A stretch of 64,000 nucleotides of DNA from Platanthera guangdongensis (lineage: Eukaryota > Streptophyta > Magnoliopsida > Asparagales > Orchidaceae), in the NCBI GenBank assembly GCA_039583875.1, contig CM077162.1:162337826-162401825 (forward strand). Direction: 5' to 3'. This document shows positions 34,113 through 45,567 of the stretch, one piece after another. The position numbers and the translations under genes are program-made. The notes under the pieces were generated by a model. The model was not told the DNA's origin. It saw only the letters and a program-made list of their open reading frames with translations, and did not search any database. Within the stretch, counting starts at the first letter, position 1, and every line of letters begins with the position of its first letter.

Positions 34113-34226
34113 CAATCCCCGCTCTTTTCGAGTGTGGTCAAGCTCGGAAAGAATCATCCAACCCACATGTTCGGTGAGTGCTTTGCTGAGCTGGAGTGAA
34201 TCTTTTGGTGGGTCCCACCTTCACGC

Positions 34227-34234
34227 TATAAATA
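34227..34234 (+). promoter_or_regulatory. TATA box of antisense gene 1 in D
   Basis: TATAAATA lies 66 bases upstream of the ATG at 34300, on the strand opposite to D's gag-pol. Confidence 0.55.
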
Positions 34235-34299
34235 TGTCATCGGACCCTTTGGAGAAATCCCGCCCTCTTTCAGCCTTCTCTGTGAGCTGTAGCTGCACG

Positions 34300-35278
34300 A
34301 TGCTGGTGTCCGAGGAGATGCGAGCTCGCCTAGCGGCCGCGAGGGAGGGGACTAGGGCGGAGGCTCTCGAGGCAGCCCCATGGTTGGCGCGCGGATCGTC
34401 CGGCCCCCTCTTCAGGCCGGTAAAAGGGAAAATCGTCAGGCGGTCTCCTGCAAACGACCTCCCGGGATCCAGCTCGGCGGCCGGTGCCGAGGTTGCCCAT
34501 GAGGTATGTGCACCCCCCGCTTGATTCGCCGTCTTGCTTCTGACTCCTCTTTCCGCAGGTGCCACCCTGTGAAGACGGAGGCGACGGAGGGGAGCGGGGC
34601 CATTCATTCCCGCTGTCAACCGAGCGGGTCGTCAGCCCTTCGGGCCAGGGGCACCCCCCTCCGGAGATTTCTCAGTCGCCAATTCCCCCTGGGCTGGGGA
34701 AATCCTTCGCAGTTCTTGAGGGAGGATTCTTCCAGGGTCGGCCGGGCTCCACCCGGCCATCAGCTAGTGCGGGTGACGTGCCGACTTCCGGTGAGCTCAT
34801 ACTTGTGTCTGTTTGTTTCCGCTCGCTCCCTCTGACCCTTCCCTTTGCAGGTTTCAACGCGATCTCCTCCTCTGATGTCGACATGAGCGAGGGATATTCG
34901 CCTCCCCCTGATACAGATCACATTTCAGAGTATATGGGCGACCCAACGGATGCGGAGGGGATGAAGAGGCAGGTGACGCGGTTCTTTCAGAAACACACAC
35001 TACTGCTGCAGGAGGTCTTCAACAAGGTTGACAAAGACAAGGCCGCGGCGGAAGAGCGGTTCGCCGTTCTGGAGGGGGCGAGGGGTCCGGCTGACGGGGA
35101 TGGGGTTACCTCTCCGGGGGTGCACATTACGCGGGCCGAGGAGCGGCTTAGGCTTGCCACGGAGCAGGTCGTCCTGACCCAGCAAGAGTTGTTGGCGGTT
35201 CGTGGGTACCATTATCCTCGCGTAACGCCCCGATCTGGGACTCGAGGGCGGGGCAGGTGGAAATGGATCCAGTATTGA
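34300..35278 (+). CDS. Antisense gene 1 of element D (putative, spliced, function unknown)
   Basis: The start is the ATG at 34300 (MLVSEEMRARLAAAREGTRAE). The first exon ends GAG at 34503. A 55-base GTATGTG...CCGCAG interval (34504-34558) and a 60-base GTGAGCT...TTTGCAG interval (34791-34850) look like introns. Removing them keeps one frame to the TGA at 35276. The first is very short for a plant intron. The product is hydrophilic with a coiled-coil-like middle (RQVTRFFQKHTLLLQEVFNKVDKDKAAAEERFAVLE, read in pieces) and a second helix (ITRAEERLRLATEQVVLTQQELLAV). It may be the C-terminal part of an older antisense ORF copy. Function is unknown. Confidence 0.5.
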
Positions 35279-35800
35279 GCCACCCGCCCCTTCCTCGCTA
35301 CCGATCGTCGGGCCCAAGTCGCACCTGCATCCTAGACCAACTCGCGTAGTGAGGCCACGAAGTTTCTTTCCTCCAAACATTTAATCTACTTGTAATAATT
35401 TGAGACTTTCCGCCCGCCAATGGGATTGTATTTGCTGCGGGTTAATTTTATTGTGTTGTTGCTTAGTTTTCTCTGGGTGAATGCGGATGAAGCGTTCTTG
35501 CACGCCTACTCCATTCTTTAAGCGGTCGCGAGATTATTGAATCGGCCCGCCCAACCCGCCCATCTAGTCTCGGTGGGGGCGAGCCGAATGCCGCAGATCG
35601 CGAGCATAAGCAGCTCGCCTACTGTTCCAGGCAGGCGTGAGTCGCAGCTCGCTCGCTTCTTAGGCGGACGCGGGCGAGCGTTGTTCGTTGCCGAACAGTC
35701 TTTGAAGCGCGGCTGCGAGCCGGGAAGTCGAAACGTCCGGGCACATTTTGCTATCCGCACTTTTCCCGCCGTCGGAATATTTTCCCGCCCTTTTTCTTTC
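35279..35800. other. Intergenic spacer between the two antisense genes of D
   Basis: GC-rich sequence with no recognisable coding or structural feature. The 35537-35809 open frame is featureless. Confidence 0.5.
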
Positions 35801-35809
35801 TATAAATAG
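35801..35809 (+). promoter_or_regulatory. TATA box of antisense gene 2 in D
   Basis: TATAAATAG lies 125 bases before the ATG at 35934. Confidence 0.55.
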
Positions 35810-36221
35810 TACTTGCCGGCCCTTTCTTGCCCACCGCATTTAAGACTTTCCCTTCTTCTCTACTTCCTGCGACTCTCGACTCGCCCGCTTCCTGCAAGAA
35901 CTTCTTCGTCCCGCTTAGCAAGCTTTCTGCGAGATGGGTGGTGGTAGCGGCGATGAAGACGGGAGGAGCAGGTGTGCTTGGACCTTCTCTGAGCACAACT
36001 TCTCTCATGCCGCCATCTCTGAAGGAGAGTTCTTCGATGCTATAGGCGACTACATACCGTCAGGCTTTGTTGCGAGCCGACCGGAGGAGGGGGAGAAGAT
36101 CAACAATCTCTCGAGGGAGGAGCTCGTCATACCTACGGCGCACTTCGAGGCGGGTCTCCGGCTTCCCCTATGGTCGGAGGTCCGCCAAATATTAAAATAC
36201 TTTGGGGTCGTCCCTGGGCAG

Positions 36222-36652
36222 TGTTGCAGTATGGAGGTCGGGCGGTCTGTTGCTATATGAAGACCGGGCGGTCTGGCGGTTTATCCTTGCCGGTCTGTCT
36301 GCCGGGCTGTTGCTGTTTGGTATCCCAGCGGTCTGGCGGTTTGTCTCAGACGACTTGGAGACCGGGCGGTCTAGCGGTCTCCTGTGGCGGCTTGCTCTCT
36401 GTGGCGCTTGTTCTCTCCTCCTATTGGTTGTCGGGCGGTTAGCTGGCTTGTCTAACCGCACGACCAGTCCGGTTTGTCTATTTGTAAAGCTGCATATACT
36501 TGTAAATTTTTAGTCTCACATTGCTTAATTGTAATCTCTCTCATCTCCTCCATTCTATAAAAGGGAGGTTATACCATTGTAATTGATACTTTTTTTGGAT
36601 AATAAAGTTTGCATTACTCCAAATTTTTGGTCTGCTTTTTCCTGTTCGCGCA
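36222..36652 (+). repeat. 5' LTR of copia B
   Basis: A 431-bp LTR with repeated GGGCGGTCTGGCGG-type motifs in U3 and TATAAAAG at 36556-36563. Confidence 0.95.
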
Positions 36653-36664
36653 TGGTATCAGAGC
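36653..36664 (+). other. Primer-binding site of copia B
   Basis: TGGTATCAGAGC lies directly after the LTR. Confidence 0.9.
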
Positions 36665-37138
36665 ACTCGGTGCTTTCCTCCTGATTGTGTGAGCGCTCTC
36701 TGTCCGTGCGGCTTGTTTCTTCCCGCGACCTGTCTTCGCGACTTGTTTCTTCTTTCCGCGACCTGTTTTCGCGGCTTGATTCCTCTTCTGTCGTTGCCCT
36801 GTTCGCGCGGCTTGATTCTCCCTGTTATTGCCCTTTGTGTTTGCGGCCTCTTGCTTCATATTTCTTGCCGCACACTTTGCTTAGTCGTCGGCTCCCCTTT
36901 TCAAGTCGCTCCTCTTCTTTGTTGCCGCGACCTGTCCTTAAGTCGTCGCTCCCTGTTCTAGCCTCTCTCCTCTGCTTTGTCGTCGCGACCTGTCCTTAAG
37001 TCGCTGCGATCTGTTCTCGCCGCTCTACTCTTCTTTGTCGCCGCGACCTGTCCTTAAGTCTCGCGACCTTGTTAGTCCGTTTTCCTTCTAGCGACTTCTC
37101 CTTCTAGCCGCGGCTTGTTTCTCTCGCTACCTTCTTCT

Positions 37139-40100
37139 ATGGCCAACTCTGATATCTCCACCGCCACTACTCCCGTTGTCGCTCATCCTCCTACACCTCC
37201 CACTCCTTCTGGTAATCTTGGCACCGCTTCCAAGCTTATTGGTCTCAACTATCCAGATTGGAGTGTCTCCTTCACCTTCCTCTTCCTCTCTCAACGCAAA
37301 CGTCATCATCTCACTGATGACCCTCCTCCACATGATTCCCCTCTCTTTGACGACTGGGATGCCAACGATGTTCTTGTACGCACATGGCTGGCTAACAGCC
37401 TCTCTGATGAATGCCTCTCTGTCATCCGTCATGATGAAACCGTCAAGGCCGCTTGGCTACATCTTGTCGCTCTCTACTCAAAGGGGGCTCAGACGTCTCG
37501 CATCTATACTTTATATGCGGACCTCTTTGCCCGTCCCTCCATGTCTCCAGCGGCTGCTTACCAGTAACTTCAGGCTCTCGGAGTCGAAATTCTACAAAAT
37601 CGTCTCTTCTCTGCCGATCTCGCTGAGCAACACAAACACTTCCAGGAGCTTCTGGTTGTGTATTATCTTATACGCCTTCCAGAGTCATATGACATGATCC
37701 GTCAACAGATCCTTGGTGAGGCGGAGTCTCCCACCCTGGATGTCACCGCTGCCCGCATCGCCGCTGTTACTTCTTTACTCCAACGTCCGTTGTTATCCTC
37801 CCCTCCTCCATCGGACATCTCCGCTCACCATACTCAGCGCAGTGGCTCTGGTGGCCGCCACCTCCCCTCCAGCGACCGTGGTGCTTCCCGCTTTCTTTGT
37901 TCTCATTGTGGCCGCACCGGCCACACGATTGATCGCTGTTGGAAGAAGCATCCTCATCTTCGACCATCTGGTGACGCATCCACTTCCTCTTCGAAGTCGT
38001 CCGCCTCTGTGGTCACGTCTTCAAGTAGTGTCCACGTCGCTACTCAAGGTAAATGGCTGATCGACTCTGGTGCTACCAATCATATGACCGGCAATCCGCA
38101 CTGTTTTTCTCTCCTACAACAGCATGACCGGTTACCCCCGATCCTTGTTGCAGGCGGCTCTCCTTCACCGGTCAATGGAACGGGGGTTGTTCAAGTAACT
38201 CTGTCTCTTCGCTTGGCGGACACCCTCTACGTGCCCAAGTTCCTTTGCAACTTGTTATTTGTTACTTCCCTTTGCAAACAACTACAATGCTCTGTCACAT
38301 TCACGTCTACTACTTGTTCTTTTCAAGATCCGGGCACCAAACGGACGATTGCTACTGGGACTGAGAGTGGCGGCCTCTACTTCCTTGATAACGTTTTTGC
38401 ACTCTTCGCCTTCTCAGCATCTTCTACTGATCTTCTCCAGTAGCACCTTCATCTTGGTCATGCTCCTCCTCGTCTTCTCCGTCAGCTTCTCCCACATCTT
38501 CCTCCGCAAGGCCCACCGCTCAACTGTGAAGCATGTCCACTTGGCAAGCATCACCGCTCCATCCCACCAAAGCAAGGTCGTGGATCTTGCCGACCGTTTG
38601 AACTTGTTCACTCCGACATCTGGGGTCCTGCTCCTACTCCTCACCATCGGTCGGGGTAGTTTATATTTTGTAACGTTTATTGATGATTTCTCTCAATGTA
38701 CATGGGTGTATCTTTTAAAAGATCGCTCAGAACTTTATTTTGTATGGACATTTTTTTATCATATGATTAAAAATCAGTTTGATATGTCTATTAAAATTTT
38801 TCGTTCTGACAACGCAAAAGAATATCTTAGCAATGCTTTCACTTCTTTTTGTGTGCAAAATGATATTTTTCATCAAACTACTTGTGTCTATATCTCGCAA
38901 CAAAATTGGGTGGCGGAACGCAAGAACCATCACCTTCTTGATGTCGCTCGCACTCTGATGACACAAATACACGTTCCTCGCTCCTATTGGGGCTACGTTG
39001 TCCTCCTCTCCTGTTACCTCATTAATCTCATTTCGTCCACGGTTCTCCACGGACAAACTCCCTTCTCTCTTCTCTATCCTGGCAAGGATGTGTTTCCTCT
39101 TTCTCTGCCTATCTTTGGGTGCACGGCCTTTGTGCACAATCCTTCCGCCACACATGACAAACTTGACTCACGTGCCACCAAATGTATCTTTTTGGGTTAC
39201 TCAACTACCAAAAAAGGCTACTGTTGTTTTGATCTCGTTCTTCGTAAAGAATACGTCTCCGCAGATGTGACCTTCGAAAATGTGTCATATTTCTCCTCCG
39301 ACCCACCTCCACCTCCTTCTCCCACCGTCCCCTCCACCCTATCTACTCTCGTCGAGATTTTCCCACCATCACCTCCATCGTCTCCTCCTTCCCTCTCTTC
39401 CTCATCACCCCCATCATCTCCCTCTTTTCCGCGGCCGTCTCTCTCCTCTCCCGGGCCAGCTCTCTCTGCCATCATAGATGCTCCGGTTATTGAGGAACAT
39501 GCCGACCTGGATCTTCTCATTGCTCTTCACAAAGGGGTGCGGACGTGTACCCAGCACCCGCTGGCTGCTGTTATTTCATATGATCGTCTCACTCCTTCTC
39601 GCAGGGCGTTTGCATTGGCTATCTCCGCGACTGCCACTCCCCGCACCTACCAGGAGGCTCTCACTATTCCTCATTGGAAGGCTGTCATGGATGAGGAAAT
39701 TGCTACCCTTACTGAACGGGGCACCTGGACCCTGGTTCCCCCGTCATTGGGCACGGATGTTGTTGGCTGCCGCTGGGTCTTTGTTGTCAAATTCCATCCC
39801 GATGGCAGCGTGGATCGCTACAAAGCCCGCCTGGTGGCTAAAGGATTCACTCAGACCTATGGTGTTTATTACTTCGACAACTTTTCTCTCGTTGCTCGTC
39901 TCAGCACTTTTCGGGTCCTTCTCTCGATCGCTGTCAACCGGGATTGGCCTATTTCGCAGCTGGATGTTAAGAATGCTTTCCTCTACGGTGATCTGCAGGA
40001 AGATGTTTACATGGAGCAACCTCCTGGGTATGTTGCTCAGGGGGAGACACGAGTATGACGGCTAAAGAAGGCTATCTATGGCCTCAAGCAGAGTCCCCGT

Positions 40101-41165
40101 GCCTGGTTTGACAAGTTTAGCGGCATTGTTGCGGCCATTGGTTTTACAAGAAGCTCAGCCGATCACTCCTTGTTCGTTCGGAAAACCGCCTCTGGTCTGA
40201 TAGTTCTTGCGGTTTATGTTGATGACATTTTTCTTACTAGCGATGACCGGGATGGGGTAACGTTGAGAAAGAAACACCTCCGTCAACACCTGGTCACAAA
40301 GGATATGGGCTCCCCGAAATACTTTCTGGGGATTGAAATTTTTAGAAAGCCCAACTTCATGGTCCTTTCCCAACGGAAGTATGCTCTTGATCTTCTAAAG
40401 GAGGCAGGATTGACTGGTGTTAAACCTGCCCGTTGTCTCATGGCTGATGGAGCAGACAAAACTTGGACAGATGACTCGCCTCTTCTATCTGATCTTACGA
40501 GGTACCGGTGTCTGGTGGGAAAACTCATTTATCTCACGGTAACCAGACCCGACATCTCTTATGTTGTTGGCAAGGTGAGCCAGTTCATGCAATCTCCTAT
40601 GGAGTGTCATCTACAATCTGCCTTGAGGATATTGGAGTATATTAAAGCAGCACCAGTGAAAGCACTCCTTTTTCAGAAAAATGGTCACCTAAGGGTTGAA
40701 GCGTACTCTGATTCGAGCTATGTTGATGACAAAGGGGACCGCAAGTCGACATCAGGTTTCTGCACGTTTGTTGGAGGCAACCTTGTGAGTTGGAAGAGCA
40801 AGAAGCAGTCTGTGATCTCCAGGTCTAGTGCAGAGGCGGAATATCGCAGTATGGCGTTGACCACGTGTGAGTTGAAATGGTTACGGCCTCTCATGTTTGA
40901 CTTAGGAGAGGTCTACAACTATCCTCTTCCTATGTTCTGTGACAACAAGGCCGCGATATACATCTCCAAAAATCCGATCTTTCATGAGAGAACAAAACAC
41001 ATAGAAGTCGACTGTCATTTTATTCGGGAAGAGATCTTGAAGAAACAGATTTGTACTCTGTTCGTCACTTCCGACGAGTTGGCAGACGTCTTCACCAAGC
41101 CGGTGTCCGCTTCCTTCTTCCACATCTGCGACAAGCTAGGCATGATTGATATTTATGCTCCAGCT
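37139..41165 (+). pseudogene. gag-pol polyprotein of copia B
   Basis: The start is the ATG at 37139 (MANSDISTATTPVV), the first in a gag-like frame (LIGLNYPDWSVSFTFLF). One TAA at 37565 interrupts gag. The CCHC knuckle is CSHCGRTGHTIDRC (about 37902-37943), and the protease motif is WLIDSGATNHMT (about 38053). A TAG at 38441 and a frame change near 38640 lie in the integrase N region (LHLGH...[10 protein letters not shown]). The core then runs open from 38645: [27 protein letters not shown] (Gly to Trp). RT has [13 protein letters not shown] and YGLKQSPRAW, with a TGA at 40056 between them, and AVYVDDIFLTSDD. RNase H has [13 protein letters not shown] and FCDNKAAIYISKNP, ending at 41165. About four lesions in all. 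Confidence 0.94.
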
Positions 41166-41174
41166 TGAGGGGAG

Positions 41175-41604
41175 TGTTGCAGTATGGAGGTCGGGCGGTC
41201 TGTTGTTATTTGGAGACCGGGCGGTCTGGCGGTTTATCCTTGCCGGTCTGTCTGTCGGGCTGTTGCTGTTTGGTATCCCAGCGGTCTGGCGGTTTGTCTC
41301 AGACGACTTAGAGAACGGGCGGTCTAGCAGTCTCCTGTGGCGGCTTGCTCTCTGTGGCGCTCGTTCTCTCCTCCTGTTGGTTGTTGTGAGGTTAGCCGGC
41401 TTGTCTAACCGCACGACAAGTCTGGTTCGTCTATTTGTAAAGCCGCATATACTTATAAATTTTTAGTCTCACATTGCTTAATTGTAATCTCTCTCATCTC
41501 CTCTATTCTATAAAATGGAGGTTATAGCAGTGTAATTGATACCTTTTTTGGATAATAAAGTTTGCATTACTCCAAATTTTCGTCTGTTTTTTCCTGTTCG
41601 CACA
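41175..41604 (+). repeat. 3' LTR of copia B
   Basis: A 430-bp partner of 36222-36652, TG...CA, with TATAAAAT at 41508-41515; followed by GGCAG. Confidence 0.95.
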
Positions 41605-43111
41605 GGCAGATGACCCCCAACTCCATCGCAGTGGTGATCGGGTTCGCGTGCTTCCTTCGGGAAGAGCGGAGCGAGTTCAGCTTCGCGGTCTTCCGCAAGC
41701 TGTTCTCCTTCCGGGTGAACAAAGACGGAACCGCCTACTTCTCCAGCAACCACGTCAAGGTGCGGGAGACCGTCAACAAGAGTCATAACTGGCTAAAGAA
41801 ATTTGTTTTCGTCAAGGGGGACTTCGGCAACGCCCCCTTCTCGCCGGTCCAGCTCAGTGAGGCGAGCAACCGCCCCCTAACCTGGGGGGCCATGAAGCAG
41901 AGTTGTGCGGGTTCTTCGCCGGGAAGAACTTTGAAGTCGCCTTCCTGCGAAGGAATCTAGACAACCCTCCCCCCCCCCCCCCCCGTCTCGCCCTGGGGAG
42001 GTAAGCTACTCGTGTTTCTCCTTTTCACTTCACTATTTTTTTCTGCTTTAACTCTCCTTTCCTGCGAGCGAGCGGAACATCTCGTAGCACCCTCATAATG
42101 AGAGTGCGCGACTCGCTTCCAGCGAGCTCGCTCGCGCCGAGGTCGCAGCCGCCGCGCGCCGCGACACCCCGGCATCTGCTCCCCCGAAGCGGCCTAGCCG
42201 CGGAACGCTTCCTCCGCCGCCGTCGCCGCCCAAGAAATCGAAGACCGCGAGCGGCACACCTCCCGCAGCTCGGGAGTAAGGTAAGGCCCCGGCGGGCCAA
42301 CCAGCTGGGGATCTCGCCCCCACGGCCGCCTCGGCTGGCAGCTCCCCCGGCGGGGCGGCCGGCACCTCCAGGCCGCAAGAAGAGGTGCAGCCCGCCGTGA
42401 AGCAAGTGCCGAGAGGGCACCGCAACTTTGGCTACGGCGAGCGGTGCATAGATGAGCTCGGCATTCCCCTCCTCCAGTGGGACAAGGAGGCGAACTGAGT
42501 CATCATCTCCACCCTGCTTTCGAGCTGGGTGGAGCAGGAGACCATCGACGGGGAGGCCTACAATTTTTCATTCGGCCTCTACTCGCGGGAAGACGCCGCC
42601 ATCTACGACGAAGAGGCCACGCGAGTGTTAGTCCATGAGAGCGCGCGGGCCCAGCTCCGCAGCCTGGAGCTGGCCCACATGGTCGGCCGGCGATGCACCC
42701 AGATGGAGAAGAACGGGGCTCAAGAAGCTGGTGGATGAGAAGGAGGAGGCCCGTCGTCTCGCCCAGGAGGAGGCGGAGCGACAGAGAGAGAGGGCGGACG
42801 CGGCTGATGCCGTCGTCGCCACCTTGGAGGAAGAAAAGGAGGCGCTACAAGCGTGGGTGCGAGAGCTGGAAGCCGCAGCAGCTGCCCCGCCACCCTCCAG
42901 CAGCAGTTGTCAGCTCGCGCACTATACCGAGTACAAGCTGGAGGAAATGATGCAGAAGAACGCTGCCTGCGCGGCGAAGTACACCCTTCAGACGTTACGG
43001 CGTGCGGACCTCATCAAGAGCGAGGGAGCAGGCCTTTCCGCGAGCGATGTGGTACCGGCACTATTCCTTCCGGTACCGAAGTCAGGAGACAAGTCCTATC
43101 GGCCCCTCTAG

Positions 43112-43800
43112 GACTTGCCGCCCGAGAGCTCGCCTCGCTGAATCCCCGCGCATCGCCTCTACTGTATTCTTTGTTCTTAATGTAAACGCGAGCTGAGCCC
43201 CTAAACTTGTAACTCTTTTTGACCAATCAATGACATGTATGTTATTATTCTGATTTGATGTCGTTTTCTCTCCTTCTACCTCGTACTCGCGGCTGGGCCC
43301 GACTCTCCCACTCGCTGCCTCAGAACCCGTGTCTCGTTAGCGGGGTCGCGCGCCCATTATGGACTTTGCTCAGGAAATATAGGGGTCTTAGTTAGCTGAA
43401 CCGCGAGTGGCGACCCGCATCCCTAGTCCGGATTCTCCATGTTGTTTATGCGATTGGAGCGGGCCGGCTTAGCTCGCACCCGAGTCGCCTGGCTTCACGC
43501 GAGTTGGCCTCGCATGAGGTCGCGTCGTGGCTTGAGTTCTCGCGACCTCGGTAGCTTCTTTTTTGGGTGCCTGACGATGATATTGGGCCCCGAGAGCTCG
43601 CGTCGTCGAACCACAGTCTGGACTCGCCGACCCGCCAAAGTCTGGACTCGGCACTCCCGGCTCGCCGACTTGCGGAGCCCATTCTATTAACCCTGCGACT
43701 GTTTCCTCTGAAGCTCGGGTGTCTGGGCCCTGACTTCTGACGTTATTTTGTTCGTTAAGACATATCATGCTAGCGAGTTGGGGGTCTGGGTAGACACTCA
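43112..43800. other. Non-coding spacer of D between antisense gene 2 and tandem array
   Basis: GC-rich sequence; no domain found in any frame. Possibly the antisense gene's 3' region. Confidence 0.5.
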
Positions 43801-43801
43801 C

Positions 43802-44905
43802 GAGGGACATCCAGCCTTATCAGCTAGGCGAGAGCCTGACAGCGGGATCTGCTCGGGGTCGGTGTAGACACCATCGAGTGACATCCAGCCCTGCCAACCA
43901 GGTGAGAATCTGGCAGCGGGATTTGCTCGGGGTCGGGGTAGACACCATCGAGTGACATCCAGACCTGCCAGCCAGGTGAGAGCCTGGCAGCGAGATCTGC
44001 TCGGGTCGGGGTAGACACCATCGAGTGACATCCAGCCCTGCCAGCTCGGCGAGAGCCTGGAAGCGGGATCTGCTCGGGGTCAGGGTAGACATCATCGAGT
44101 GACATCTAGCCCTGCCAGGTAGGTGAGAATCTGGCAGCGGGATCTGCTTGGGGTCTGAGTTGACGCCATCGAGTGACATCCGGCACTGTCAGCTAGGTGA
44201 GAGCCTATCAGCGGGATCTGCTCGGGGTCGGGGGTAGACACACACGAGTGACATCCATCCCTGCAAGCTAGGTGAAAGCCTGACAGCGGGATCTGCTCGG
44301 GGTCTGAGGTAGATACACACGAGTGACATCCAACCCTATCAGCTAGGTGAAAGCCTGGCAGCGGGATCTGCTCGGGGTCCGGGGTAGACACACACGAGTG
44401 ACATCCAGCCTTGCGAGCTAAGTGAAAGCCTGGTAGCGGGATCTGCTCGGGGTCTGTGGTAGATACACACGAGTGACATTCATCTCTGTCAGCAAGGTGA
44501 AAGCCTGGCAGCGGTATCTGCTCGGGGTCCGGGGTAGACACACACGAGTGACATCCAGCCCTGTCAGCTAGGTGAAAGCATGGCACCGGGATCTGCTCGG
44601 GGTCTGAGTAGGCACACACGAGTGACATTCAGCCCTGCCAGTTAGGTGAAAGCCTGACAGCGGGATCTGCTCGGGGTTTGACATAGACACACACGAGTGA
44701 CATCCAACCCTGCCAGCTAGGTGAAAACCTGGCAGCGAAATCTGCTCGGGGTCTGAGTAGACATACACGAGTGACATCCAGCCCTGCCAGCTAGGTGAGA
44801 GTCTGACAGCGGGATCTGCTCAGGGTCTAAGTAGACACATACGAGTGACATCCAGCACTGTCAGCTAGGTGAGAGTCTGGCAGCGGGATCTACTCGAGGT
44901 CTATT
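43802..44905. repeat. ~75-bp tandem array, about 15 units, in D's 3' region
   Basis: Units carry CGAGTGACATCCAGCCCTG, CAGCTAGGTGAGAGCCTG and GCAGCGGGATCTGCTCGGGG. Unit starts near 43802, 43875, 43950, 44024, 44098 and so on to 44845 give a mean of about 74.5 bases. The array lies just downstream of pol in element sense, as in Retand-like elements. Most minus-strand frames read through it (YPDPEQIPLPGSHLAGRAG repeats), but this follows from the unit length and composition rather than a protein. Confidence 0.9.
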
Positions 44906-44993
44906 AAATGAACACTTCACCCATTCACACATCACTGTAGGATAATCGGTGCATCGAGAAGTTTTATTAAGAACAAGGCACCACTTACATTTC

Positions 44994-45567
44994 TTAAGGG
45001 TAAAAACGTTTCAGGTCATCACCGCTCCAGGTGAGACTTAGGGTCTCGCCCTCCACATTTCGGAGGCAATACCCTCCTGACTTCAATGCTTCTTTCACAA
45101 TGTATGGACCCTCCCAGTTGGGGTTGAGCTTTCCCACAGCTGTTGATCTTCCCGTTGCATCTACCTTCTTCAAGACCAAGTCCCCCTCCGCAAATTGTTT
45201 GACTCTGACGTGTTTGTCAAAGTACTTAGTCATTCTCCTTTTCACTTCTTCCTGTCGGATGGCGGAGAGGTCACGCAGCTCCTCCACCATGTTGAGGGAG
45301 AGTCGCAGCTCCTCGTTTCCAGCCTGCGATTCCTCCCTGCCTTCCCGAGCCTCTACCACCCGAGGTGTTTGGACTTCAAATTTTATGGGAAGTACTGTTT
45401 CGCAGCCATGGGAGAGCTTGAAGGGGGTCTCCCATGTAGCTGTGTTGGGGGTGGTCCTCTGGGCCCAGAGGACCGAGGGAAGCTGCTCCACCCAACTCCC
45501 CTTCAGGTTTTCAATCTTCTTCTTCAGGATGTTCACAATGATCTTGTTCGTCGCCTCCATTGTTGTG
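44994..45567 (-). pseudogene. Integrase C-terminal part of element D
   Basis: On the minus strand from about 45567: MEATNKIIVNILKKKIENL, QLPSVLWAQRTTPNTATWETPF, the HGCETVLPIKFEV segment, VKRRMTKYFDKHVRVKQF and the terminal WEGPYIVKEALKSGGYCL...LKRFYP, stop at about 44994. These are the late core and C-terminal domain of gypsy integrases. The catalytic core between the zinc domain (49018 onward) and this part is missing; the hAT fragment takes its place. Confidence 0.88.

Larger units (their letters stand above)
36222..41604 (+). mobile_element. Copia element B, nearly intact, inside D's antisense gene 2
   Basis: Runs TGTTGCAGTATGG (36222) to GTTCGCACA (41604) with the perfect duplication GGCAG (36217-36221 and 41605-41609). 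LTRs are 431 and 430 bp; the primer site is at 36653-36664 and the purine stretch CTTGAGGGGAG at 41164-41174. Gag-pol has a small number of lesions. It has the shortest list of defects in the window and is probably one of the youngest insertions. Confidence 0.95.
35934..43111 (+). pseudogene. Antisense gene 2 of element D (Transposase_28-like plant transposon protein), split by copia B
   Basis: The coding pieces are 35934-36221, then after B 41610-41960, and more distally about 42098-43111. The N-terminal domain carries VIPTAHFEAGLRLPLW, ILKYFGVVPGQ and then LTPNSIAVVIGFACFLREE, the signature I associate with the 'putative gypsy-type transposon' family found in Tat antisense ORFs. A GGTAAGC donor-like site follows at about 41999. 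Distal parts are basic and Pro/Arg-rich (42098-42400), then coiled coil (EEARRLAQEEAERQRERADA, 42750-42810) to the stop at 43109. Stops and frame changes at about 42497 and 42735 mark decay. A C run at about 41968-41984 may hide length errors. Confidence 0.68.

Noticed and set aside
43820..44777. Repetitive proteins (SLDGVYPDPEQIPLPG-like)
   Set aside because: Read-through of the ~75-bp non-coding tandem array; frame drifts where unit length changes.
43802..44905. CRISPR-like array (regular repeats)
   Set aside because: Repeats are directly adjacent without unique spacers and sit in a plant retrotransposon; it is a tandem satellite-type array.
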